Source: Diacronema lutheri
Lineage: Eukaryota > Haptophyta > Pavlovophyceae > Pavlovales > Pavlovaceae
NCBI GenBank assembly: GCA_019448385.1
Contig: JAGTXO010000001.1
Location: forward strand, 2,108,001 to 2,172,000
DNA: 64,000 nucleotides
Direction of reading: 5' to 3'
Part shown: positions 43,401 through 54,700 of the stretch, piece after piece
Position numbering within the stretch: position 1 is the first letter of the stretch
Layout of the letters: each line of letters starts with the position of its first letter
Program-made: the position numbers and the translations under genes
Notes under the pieces: model-generated
Seen by the model: only the letters and a program-made list of their open reading frames with translations
The model's database searches: none
Told to the model about the DNA's origin: nothing

Positions 43401-46400
43401 GCGCACGCGCGCGACGGCAGGCGGGCGGCACGGCGGATGCGCGAGCACGAGGGGGCGGTGCACAGGGCCTTCCGCATGTCCCTCTGGCGCGACGCGACGT
43501 TTGTCGAGTTCGTTGAGAAGCTGCGCCCCGACGGCGGCGCGCAGCTGCTCGCGCGCGAGCCCACGCGGCGCGCGGCGGCGGTGCTGTGCGAGCTCGCGCG
43601 CGGCCGCGACGGCGCGAGCGGCGCGGCCGGGCTGCTGCACGAGATGAGAGCCGCCGATGCGCGCGCGCGCGAGGCCGCCAAAGCGGCGGAGGCAGCGCGG
43701 CCTGCGCACGGGACGCTGCGCATCGTGGCAACCGTGGCGCTGGGCGGTGCGGTCTTCGCCGGCATGTCAGCGCTGGTCGTTGCTTGCGCGGCGCGCACGG
43801 CGACCGGTGCGCTTTTTGGGGCCCGCCGCCCGCGGGCGGCCGCGCGCGGAGCCGACGACGCGCTCGGCACGCTGCAGCGCGCCGAGCCGCCGCCCGCCGA
43901 CAAGGGCAAGCGCAGGCGCGCCAGAGCCAACGACGACCCCGTCGACGCGGCGCGCAAGGCCGTGGGCAAGGCGGAGGGCAACTGCCGCAAGGCAGCCCGC
44001 CGGCTGCACCTCACTGCACTGGGCGAGGAGGAGGCGCAGCAGCGCGTGCTCGACGCCGAGGCGGCGGAGCAGCTGGCGCGCTCGCGCGAGCCGGCCGGCG
44101 GCTGGGTAGGCAGCGCGCGCGCGCGCGCGCGCGCGCGCCCCGCCGCGCGCGCGCCCGTCGATTGGCGTGCGCGCAGCGCAGAACGGCGCGCCAGCTCCGT
44201 CACCTGCGCGCCGCCGCGCCCGTGCCCCTCGCGCGCAGGGGCGCCCTGCGGACCTGCGGCTGCAACAGGCGCACTTTGGCATGCGCGAAGATGCCGACGC
44301 GGAAGTGCGCCGCGCGCACGAGGCGCTGCGCCGGGCGAGACAGGGTGTGGCGTGCGCCAAGGCCAGCGTGCGGCAGATGGAGGCGGCGTTGCTCAACGCG
44401 ACGCGCTGCGCCACCGCGGTGCTCGCGCCGCGTGGCGTGCCGGAGGGTGACGAGCAGGCCGCGGCGAGAGAGCAGGCGGCGCTGGACCGGGAGGCGCCGC
44501 CGGCCGCGCAACGCGCGGCGCCGACGGCGCGCTCGCCCTCGGAGCCGCCGTCCGAGTGGGGCCCGCCAGCGGTCGGCCGGCGCCCGACGCCGCGTGCACT
44601 GTCGCACGCCGCGGGTCGCGGGGACGACAACCCGTTTGCGCCGCTCGCAACCGTCAGCGGCGATTGGTCGCCCACGCCGAGCTCGCGCTCGCCGTCCTCG
44701 CCGCCGCGGCAGCCGCCGTCCGACCGCCGCAGCGCGCAGCGTCGCAGCGCGCGCGCGCGGCCGCCGAGGCCGACCGTTTCGCCCGAGGACGCGCTCGCAG
44801 CCGAGCGCCAGGCGCGCGCGCTGTCGGAGCAGGCGGAGCAGAGGCGCGCCAAAAAGGCCGCCGCCAAGGCCGCGCGCCGCGCCGCGCGCGCCGCCGACAA
44901 GCGGACGGCGCGCGTCGTCCACGCGTGCGTAAGCGCCGCCTTGCGGCGCGTCTGCACGAGCGTCGCCACGGGCACGCCGCTCGCCGTGCTCCGCGAGCGC
45001 GCCGAGGGGCCGCGCGCGCCGAAGCCCGCGCCCGCGCCGCCACGCCGCGCAGCGGACGGCGGCCGCGCGCTCCGCCACGCGCGCCGTGCGGCCGCCGCGG
45101 CGGCGGAGCGCGAGGCGGCGGTGGCGGCCGACGCCGACGAGCGGTTCGAGCGGCAGCCCTCCGCCGCCCGGTTCGACGGCGGCGATGGCGGCGGAGGCGG
45201 CCACGTCGAGGCGAGCGCGCGACCGCGCGCCGGCGAGGCCGGCGAGGCTGGCGCGCACGGCGCGCCTGGCGCAGCGGGGACCCCGGCGGCGTCGCTCGCG
45301 TCGCGCAGCCCGTGTGATGCGCGCCGCACGGCACGCCTCCCGCACGCACGCGCCGCAGCCACCTGCGCACGCAACGGCGGCTGGGGTGGCAACGTCGGCG
45401 GCGACGTGTGCGGCGGTTGTTTCGGCGGCGGCGGCGTCCGTCGCGACGCCTGCGGCGGCGGCGACGCCACCTGCGGCTGCGGCGATGGCGGCGTCGGTGC
45501 TGGCGCTGGCGAGGCCCCTGCACACGGTGCGCCGGCGCGCGCGACGGCGTCGCGCTTGCTGCGCTTGCTCGGCGCGCCACGCGCCGTGCTCGGTGCGATG
45601 GCGCACGCCGCGGCCGTGTTGGCGCGCGGCGTGGCCGCAGCCGTCGCTGGCGTGCGCGCCGCCGCGCGCGCCGTGCGGCGCGCGCGCCGCCGAGCGCCTC
45701 GCGCGCGCCGCACGGCTGCGCGGCGGGCTCGCGGCCCGCCGATGCGCGACGTCGACGGCGCCCTGCGGCCCTCGCCGTCCTGGTTGCGCACACGCCTCGT
45801 CTGCGGCCGGCGCCTCGCGCCTCTGCGCCGCGCGGGCGCGCGCCCGCCGCCCGCACACGCCGCGCCGAGTTCCCGCGCGCGCGCTGCGCAACCCGACAGC
45901 GACGCGCCGGCGTGCGCGCCGCGGCGCTCGGCGCCTGTCGGTGCGCCGCCGCGCGCGCGTGGCCTGCGCGCGGCGCGCGCACGGCGCTTCCTCGACGTCG
46001 CCGGCCGCGCGGCGCGGAGCGCGCGCCTCGGCGCGCGCATCACGCGCCAGCGCACGCCGGGTTCGCCATCGGAGCCCTGCACGGCCGAGAGCGGCGACGG
46101 CGCGGGCGCCGGCGGCGTCGGCGCGGCGGCGCCTGGCGCGGCGACGATGCGCGCCACCGGCGCGCGCGCAGCGCGCGCTGCGGCGGCGGCGGTCGGTGGC
46201 GCCTCGCGTCTCGCGCGCCGCGCGATGGCAAGCGCCGCCGCCGCTGCCACCTCCATCGCCGGCGCTGCCGCCTCCACCGTCGCCGCCGCCGCCGTTGCCA
46301 TCGGCGCGGCCGTCACGTCACCGGCGTTCGCCGCGGCGCGCGGCATGGCGGCCGCATGCGTCGCTGCCTGCGCCCGCCCCACCGCCGCGCAGGCGGCCGC

Positions 46401-48686
46401 GTCGCGCGCGCTCGGCGCGCTCTTCGTGCTCGTCGACGCGGCCGACGCGGCGGGCGACAGCGACGCCGCGCTCGGCGCGCTCGCGGCCGCGGTCGACGCG
46501 ACGGAGCTGCGCCCGCCGCCGGCCTTTTGGCGCGCGGGCCGCGCCGCGGCGTACGCACCGCGTCCGCCGCCCCTCGACTCGGCGCGGCCGCGCTACAACC
46601 GGCGCGCGCGCGCACCTAGCCCTCCCGTCGCGGCCGCGCGGCGCAATCTCGCGCGCGCGGTGCGCGAGCTCACGCGCGCCGCGCGCGCTGAGCGCGAGCG
46701 CGCGCCGGCGCCGCGCGGCGCGCGCGGCGGCGTGCTCCACGCGCTGCGCGCGTCGCTCCCCGTGCACGCGCGTGCCGCGCTCGGCACGGACGCGGAGCTG
46801 CGCGCGGACATCGCCGCGTTCGCGCGCGCGCGCCGCGAGCTGCACAGCCTCACCGACGCCGAGGTGGCGGCGCTCGCGCGCCCGGACGGGCCGCCGCTGC
46901 CCGTGCGGCTCGCGTGCACGGCGGTCGCGCGCGCGCGCGGCGTGACCGTGCTGCTCGACATCGTGCCGCGCGGCGGCGGCGCGCCCGAGCGGCTCGTGTG
47001 CCGCGCCCGTCGCCGCGGCGCCGCCACGCGCACGCCACGGCCGACAGCCGCCGTTATCGCGCGCGCGCCTTGCATAGCGGCGCGCGTTGGCCACACTGAG
47101 CCGGCGCGCGCGTGCGCGGGCGGATCGATCGGGGTCGCGCGCCTCCGTTCAGCGCGCCGCCGCTCTTGGCGTGGGGCGCGGCTCGACGTGCACACCCGCG
47201 AGCGGCTGGCCACACCGGTGCCAGGCCACGTCGTGGCCTGCGCCGCCGCCTCGGCCATCGGCGCGTGCGTCGCTCGCGCGCGGCTTGGGCTTGCACGGCT
47301 GGCGCGCGCGTGGCCCTGCGCCTCCGCTCCACTGGCCACTGCTGCTGTCGCCTTCGCGCCTGCCGCCGACGGTGTTTTCTGCGCCCCGCTGGGCGCTCCT
47401 GCATCCGCCTTCGCGCCTGCCGCCGACGGTGTTTTCCCCGCCGCACTAGCCGCTGCTGCATCCGCCTTCGCGCCTGCCGCCGATTTTCCCGCCCCACTAG
47501 TTGCTCCTGCACTCGCCTCCGCGCCAGCCACCGACGGCGTTTTCCCCGCCCCGCTAGCCGCTGCCGCTGTCGCGTCCGCGCCTGCCGCCGCGGGCGTGTC
47601 CTCCGCCCCACCAGCCATCGCCGCCGCGCCCGCCGCCAACGTGCGCACCGCCAACGTGCCCGTTGCCAACGAGGCTACCGCCACCGAACCAGCCGCCCTT
47701 GAGCTTCCCCTCCAACCCGCCAACTCGGCGCTGCTTGCGTGGGCGGGCGACGCGGCTGCGCGCCGGCTGGCCTCCGCCGCCGCGAGCGCCGGCCTCCCGC
47801 AGGCAGAGGTGGAGCGCATCGCCAGCGGCGACATGCTCGCCTCAACCGTCGACGCGTGCTGCGAGGTCGTGCTACGCGTGCACGGGCAGGCCGGCGGCGG
47901 GCATGTCTGCCACGTGCCGCTCGCCGCGCAACCCGCGGTGTTCCAGGACGGCGCCGAGCGCGCCGCGCTGCTGCACCGCCTGCGCAGCGAGGCGACGACG
48001 CAGGCTGTCATCGGCGTGTGGAGCCCGTCGGACGAGCGCGGCGGCGCGGGCGGTGACGACGGCGCGCAGCTCGCCTCCGGCCATTTCACCGCGTTGCGCC
48101 TTGTGCGCGTCGCGCGCGCGGGCGAGCGTCGCTACGACGCGGTGCTCGTCGACACGCTCGCGTCGCCCTGCAGGCGGGCGCTCGTGCTCGCCACGGCGAT
48201 AACTGCCACGCTGCACGCGGCGGGTCTCGACATTTCGCGCGTGCGCCGCGCGCGGCTGCTCGACGAGGCGGCGCAGCGTGGCGCGACGTGCGGCCTCGCG
48301 ATAGTGGGCGCGCTCAACGACGCGCTCGCCGCGGCGGGCTGCTCGTCCGCGCCGCGCACGTTCAGCGTGGCGGACATGTACGCTGTCGGCGAGCGCCTCC
48401 GCGTCGCGCTGACCGGCGCGGCCAGCGATCGTGCGCCGGGCGGCGTCTGCGCGGGCACGAGCGCGGTGCGTGGCGGGGGCAGCCCCGATCGCGCCGAAGC
48501 GCCGCCGCAGACGCGCGTCGCCAAGGCCGCCGCTGGCGTCACCGCCGCCGCCACCGCCGCCGCCACGCCGCCGCCGCCCGCGCTGGGCGCCGCCGCCGCC
48601 GCCACCGCCGCCGCCGCCGCTGCTGCCGCCGCCGTGGCCGCGCCGTCACCGCCGCCACCGCCGCCGCCGGCCGGCGACGCGGGCGA

Positions 48687-48759
<73 letters not shown>

Positions 48760-51700
48760 GCCGCGCGCACGTTCTTGAAGCTCGCGCCCAGGGCGCGCGC
48801 GGCCGCCTCGGCGCGTGAGGCGTTGCGCGCCGCGTGTGCGCGCGCGGACGCGGCGGCGTCGTCACACGCGTCGGCGCCGCACGCGCCCGCCGGTGCGCGC
48901 CGCCGGCGGCGCGCGGGCGCAGGCGAGCTGGCGCTCGCGGCTGCGCGCGCGCTCGCCTCGACGGAGCACGGCGATTTGACGGACGACGCGCTCGAGGCCG
49001 CCGTCGAGCAGGAGCTGGGCGACGAGCGCGGCCAACTGCTGCTGTGCACGCGGGGCGCAGCGGCGCAAAGGCCCGCGCTTTGCCGGCTCCTGAAGCACGC
49101 GTGCGCGTCGGCGCGCGCGGCGAAGCGCGCGCAATTCACGGTGTTCGTCGTGCGCGCGCCCACGCGCGGCGAGCGGGGGGGCGCCGCCGCGAGGCGCGTG
49201 GACTCGGTGGTCGAGCTGTCGTGCGCGCTGCACGAGAAGGCGGGCGCGCTCGGCGGCCTCCAGAGCGTCTGTGTGCGTGGCTTTGCCCTCGAGCGCCGCC
49301 GGACACTCGACGGTGGCGCCGAGGCCGGCGCGTCCGCCATCGGCCAGGACGAGCAGGTCGAGGCAGAGGCGGGCGAGGCGTGCGTCGCCGGCGTGACGAT
49401 GGCCAAGCAGCTGCGTCAGTTTGCCGAGCAAGCTGCCCGCGACGACGTGCTCTTCCGCGTCGCCGTGTCCGAGGCCGACGCCCACGCCCGGCTGGCGCGC
49501 GTTGCGGGTGACGATGTCGGCGCGTACAGCGTCGTGCTCGCAGTCGCCGGGCTCGTCTGGCTGGCCAAGGCCGACGAGGTTGCGCCGGCGGCCGCCCAGT
49601 CCGCCGCCGCGCCGCCCGCCGCCCCGCCTGCTGCCGCCACGTCCGCCGACGCCGAGCGCGACGCCTCGCCTTCCGACCGCCTGCGCGCGCTGACGCTCGC
49701 CGTGCGAGTCGCGCTCGCGCGCGGCGTGCTGCGCCACCTCCTCGCCGACGCGTCGCCGGGCGCGTCCGCGACCGCTGGCGGTAGTTGCGCGACGCCCGTC
49801 GAGGCGGCCGCGTCCGACGCCGCGCCGCCCGCCACGGGCGTCGTGACGAGTGGCGTCGCGGCGGGCGCTGTGGCGGCCGCACCGGCTGCTGCGGGCGGTG
49901 CGACGGCGGGTGCATCGCCCATCGCGCGGCCGGCGAAGCGCGCGCGGCGCACGCTCACCGCCGCTCCAGCCGCCTCGGCCGTTGCGGCCGCTGGAGGCGC
50001 ACGCGCTGGCGCACGCGGCGCGGCCGGCGCGCCTCGCGCGCGCGCCGCGCGCGCGCCGGCCGAGTACGTCTGGCTTGCCATCGCGCGCCGGATGCTGGCG
50101 GCGCGACACGCGGCGGCTGCGGGCGGCGACTTTGTCGCGTCGTGCGTCGCCGCGATGCAGGCCGAGTACGGCGACGGCTGTGCCGTCGTCGTCGGCGACG
50201 CGCCTGGTGACGCCTTGGTCGAGGCTGCGGCGGCGGCGCTGCTCGAGGGCAAGCACGCGGCGGTGAGCCTCGGCTGCGTCGACCGGCCGGCGGTGCTCGT
50301 CGTGCAGCGCGCCGTGGATGCGCCCACGTCGCGCGTGCACGGGTGGTGCGCGCACGCGGCGGGCGCCGCCGAGTTTGACGAGGGCGCCGCGCGCGACGTG
50401 TTCAACGCGATCGTCGAGCGCGCGTGGGCGCTGCGTCCGGACCCGGCCGACGGCAGCCCGCCGCCCACGCGCACGTGGGAGGTCGGGCGCATCGCTGGCG
50501 ACGCGCCCGACCAGGCGGGCGTGGCCGCGCTGCGCGTGCTCTACGCGCTCGTCGCGGCGCACGGCCGCTACCGCTCGGCCGCCGCGCTCTTTGGCGCGCT
50601 CGCGCAGCTGCACGCGCCCGACGCCGCCGGCGCGCGCGCGGAGGTCGTCGCGGCGGCGTGCGCGGTGCCGCACGGCGCGCGGCCGGGCGCCGCGCCGGCG
50701 GCCGCGCGGGACGACGCGAGGGAGCGCGCATGGGAGGGCGCTCAGATCGCCGCGCTCGCCGTCGGCGCGGACGCTGCGCGCAGGCGTGTCGCGCCCGTGC
50801 GCGCGCTCGTCGACGCGCTCGGCACGCCGCCGACCTCGGCGATCACGGGCGGGCCGGCGGTGCGGCTCGCGGGCGCGGGCGACGGCGGCCACGGTGCACG
50901 GTGGGTGGGCGGGCAGGCGGCGACGCCCGCCGAGCAGCTGCCGAGGGAGCTGCTGCGCGCCTACCACGAGGCGGTGCTGTGCGTCACGCCCGGCAGCCTC
51001 CAGCTCGGCCCGGCGGCGCTCGACGCGGTCACGCGGCCGCGCGAAAACGACACGCTGGAAGGCCTCCTCGCGCGCGTCAGCTGGCAGTGCGGCGCGAGGG
51101 CGAGCACGTGCGCCATGCTCGCCACGTTTTCCGAGCAGGCGGGCACCGGCTCGCGCGTCGCGCTCAAGGCCCTCCGCACGAGCTCCGACCTGGCCGGGCT
51201 GACGGCGGCTGCGGTCGGGCAGCAGGCGCCGCAGACGCCGCCGCCGCCGCTGCTCGTGATGCTCGGCCGCTGCTCCAGCCCGCTCGTCGGCGGCGGCCTC
51301 TTCCCGCCCGACCGCGCGACGGGCGAGCCGGCGGTGCACGCGGCGACGTCCGAGCTCGCCGTCGAGCTGCTGCGCGACGCGCGCGCGCTGGCCGGCACGG
51401 ACGGGCGGCTCGTCGTGCTGTGCCTCGAGGCGTCCAACCCGCTCTGGTTCTGCCCCAAGGTGCGCGAGCTCGAGCTGCCGCGGACGCGGTCGGACGGCGT
51501 GCGCGCGTCCGGCTGCACCTGCCCCGCGACGTGCAGCGATGCGCGCGGCGCGGCGGGTGGCGCTGCCCGCGGCGCATCGACGCGGCCGGCGGCGCGCGCG
51601 ATCAACAAGGCGGTGCTCGACCACTTCGTCGCGCTTTTCGGCCGCGAGGGCTTCGCGACCTTTGAGTTTGCGGGCGGCGGCGAGGCGAGCTGGCTGTGCG

Positions 51701-54700
51701 ACAGCGCGGCCGGCACGACGACCGTCGCGGCGTGCGCGTCGCTGCCGCCGCGCATGGGCGATGGGCAGCTGGCCATCCGGCGGCACACGCTCGGCACGGG
51801 CGCCGACGCGCCGGCGCACGCCGTCGTCTCGCTCCGCGTCGCGCACGTGAGCCACGCCATCCGCCGCGCGGCGGACGACGGCGGCGCGCGCGCCGAGCGG
51901 ATGGCGCGCGCCGCGCGCGCGTTTTGCGATGTGGCGGCCGCGCTGCGCGTCGACGCGATCCTGGCGGAGGTGCCCGAGGACCGCCCGACGGGCACGCCCT
52001 TCCTTGGCGGGCTGCTCGAGTTTTGGAACAAACGCCACGGGAGCTGGACGGCGCCAGCCACGCTCGCGCTCGGAGACGTGCGCGAGGCGGCCAAGCGGAC
52101 GGCCGACGCAGCGGCCGGCCGAGCGGACGAGGTCCCTGCGGCTGGCCGTCCGCAGGTCGCGGCGCGCGCGTGCGCTGGCGCGATTGGCGGCGGCGCGGGC
52201 GCGGCGGGCGCCTCGGACGCTGCGCCGCGTGCACTGGCGGGCGCGTCGGGTGCGCGCACGGACGGCGGCCCTGCCGACGCACCGCGCCAGCTGGAGAGCC
52301 GCTACGGCGAGGCGAGCAAGCTCGACCTACCCCAAGATTCCACTACGGGCCGCGTCCTCGACGCTCGCGAGGCCCAGGACCGCGCGCGCGTGCCTGCTGC
52401 GCCCGACGGCACAGCGCTGCGCCGCGTGCTCGACGCCGTCGGCGCGGGCGCGCCCGCGCAGCGCAGCCCGCGCTGGCACGACGAGCGATGGGAGGAGGTC
52501 ACGGGCAGCAAGGTTGGCGACGTCGTGAACGACAACGCCGGCGTCGCGCACGAGACGCTCACCGACGAGTACGTGCACCGGCGGCGGCGCGAGGTGCGGA
52601 CCAAGGCGACGACCGCGGGCATCCTCGGCGAGGCCGTCGCGCTGCGCAAGCTGGCGGCCGCGTACGGCATCACCGTCGTGTGCAACCTGCCGATGGTGCG
52701 TGCGGACCCGCACGACAAGAGCGCGCCGTTCGCCTTCTCGCCGGACGGGCTCGCGATCCTCCCCGAAAACAACGAGCAGGTCCTCGTCGAGGTGAAGACG
52801 CTCACCAAGGCGGGCGCCACGGCGCACGAGGACGGGCCGCCGCAGCCGCACCGCGATCAGCTGCAGCTCGGCATGCACGTCCTCGGCGTGAGCAAAGCGC
52901 TCTACGTGCAGTACCTCAGGCACGAGGACCGGATCGTCGTGCACGTCGTGACGCGCGGCGCCGGCTGGCTTGCATTCGCGCAGCCGAGGGTGCAGGCCTT
53001 CTGGGCGCGCGTCGTCGAGCGGCGCGCGCGGCTCGAGCGCGCGCGCGCCGACCACCCGGCTGCGAGCCGGCGGCACCGGCGGCAGCAGACGCCGGCCGGG
53101 CCGCCGCTCGTGCTCGCGCTGGACGGGCGCATCCCCGCCGCGCGCGCCGCCGCGCTGCACGCCGTCGCGCACGGCACCGCGAGCGCGGCGGCGGTGACGG
53201 CGGCGGCGGCGACGGGCGACGCGACGGCGTTGCAAGACGCGATCGCGGCGCTGCGCGCGCCCGTCGGCAATGCGGCGATCGCCAGCGCAGCGCGTGCGGA
53301 GGGCGCGGCCGTCGAGCGGGCGATCGCGTACCTCGGGCAGCCGGCGGGCGACGCCGCCGCCCGCGGCACGGCCGAGGCGGCCGAGGAGGAGAGGACGGTC
53401 GACGCCGACATCTGCGCGTTGCTGCACCAGCTCGGCGCGAGCGTGGCGCACGTGCACGTCGAGGACGCGGATTGCGTCACGCGTGAGCACTGGGGCGAGG
53501 CGGTGCTCGCTGCAGCGGACGACCCGTCGAGCGCCCCCGCCATTTCGAGCGTCATCGTCGCGCACATCGTGCGCCTCGCCGGCTTTGGCGTCGAGCTCCC
53601 GCAGTCGATTCGCGTCGCCCCCAGCACGGCCGACTGGCACGAGGGCTGGCTCGACGTGCAGTGCGTGCTGCTGCGCACGCGCCGGCGCGGGCGGCGCGAC
53701 GACGACTTTGTGGCCGTCGTCAGGCGCGGTGGGCGCTGGTTTGCGTGCGAGCCCGGCCGCGCGCGGCGGCTGCAGTGGCGGTCGGTCCTACGCCGCGCGC
53801 GCGGCGGCGTCGACGGGACCGGCGAGGAGGCGTTCGCGATCGTCTACGTGCGGCGCGGCGACGCGGCCGGCGACGCGGCTGGCGACGCGCAGGCCGCACG
53901 GGCGCGCGGCGGGCGCGCGCGCAGGCGCACGCGCGGCGGCACGCGCAAGCGCAAGCGCGGCGCCTCCGCCGGGCTCGAGGCGGCCGCGCCCGCCGGCGCG
54001 CCGGCTGCCGCGCCCGCCGGCGCGCCGGCGGGCGCTGCTCACCGCCCGCCCGCCATGCGCGCCACGGTCGCCGCGCGCACCACGCGCTCTGTGACCGACG
54101 CGCTGCACTCGGCGCCTGCCGCCACGGTTGCACCTGTCTTCGACTGGCGCGCCGGCCGCCCGCCCCCCGCCGCTCGAGCCCGCCACCCGCGGCCGCGTGG
54201 GCGCGCGCCACCGGGCAAGGCCTGGGACAGCGTCTCGGGTGCGTGGGCGGACAAGCCGACTGGTGCTGCCGTCGCCGCCGCGCCGCCGCCGCTGCCGCCC
54301 GCCGCCGCGCCGCCGCCCACCGCCGCGCCGCCGCCCGCCGCCGCGCCGCCGCCCGCCGTCGCGCCGCCGCCCGCCGCCGCGCCGCCGCCGCCGCCGCCAC
54401 CGGCGGCGCTCGGCCGCCGGCAGCACGTCGGCGCGGGCGGCAGCGCGGCGGGCCGGCGGCTCGCGGCCATCGCACGGCGGCAGCGCGGCGTGCGCGCGCC
54501 GCCGCCCGCCGCGCGCTTCCTCGCCACGCTGCCGCCACCGCCACGCGACGGCCTCGCGCGCACGAGCAAGCAGGCGCGCGCGAGGCGCAACGCGGACGGA
54601 CGGCCGGCGCACGCGCGCGCGGCCAACGCGCGCGCCTTCTACCGCGGCGTGGAGCTCGGCGTGCACGCGACGCGCGCCATCGTCGACGCGCGCCACGCCG

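Noticed and set aside
44167-44238. Apparent start of the second long frame of the giant gene at 44167
   Set aside because: The codon there is GTG and the first ~24 residues are Ala/Arg/Pro-rich. This fits intron sequence read through better than a protein start.
43767-46382. An 871-codon minus-strand frame opposite the giant gene
   Set aside because: It consists of Ala/Arg/Pro low-complexity sequence with no domain. The plus strand carries the coiled coil and later recognised domains in frame.
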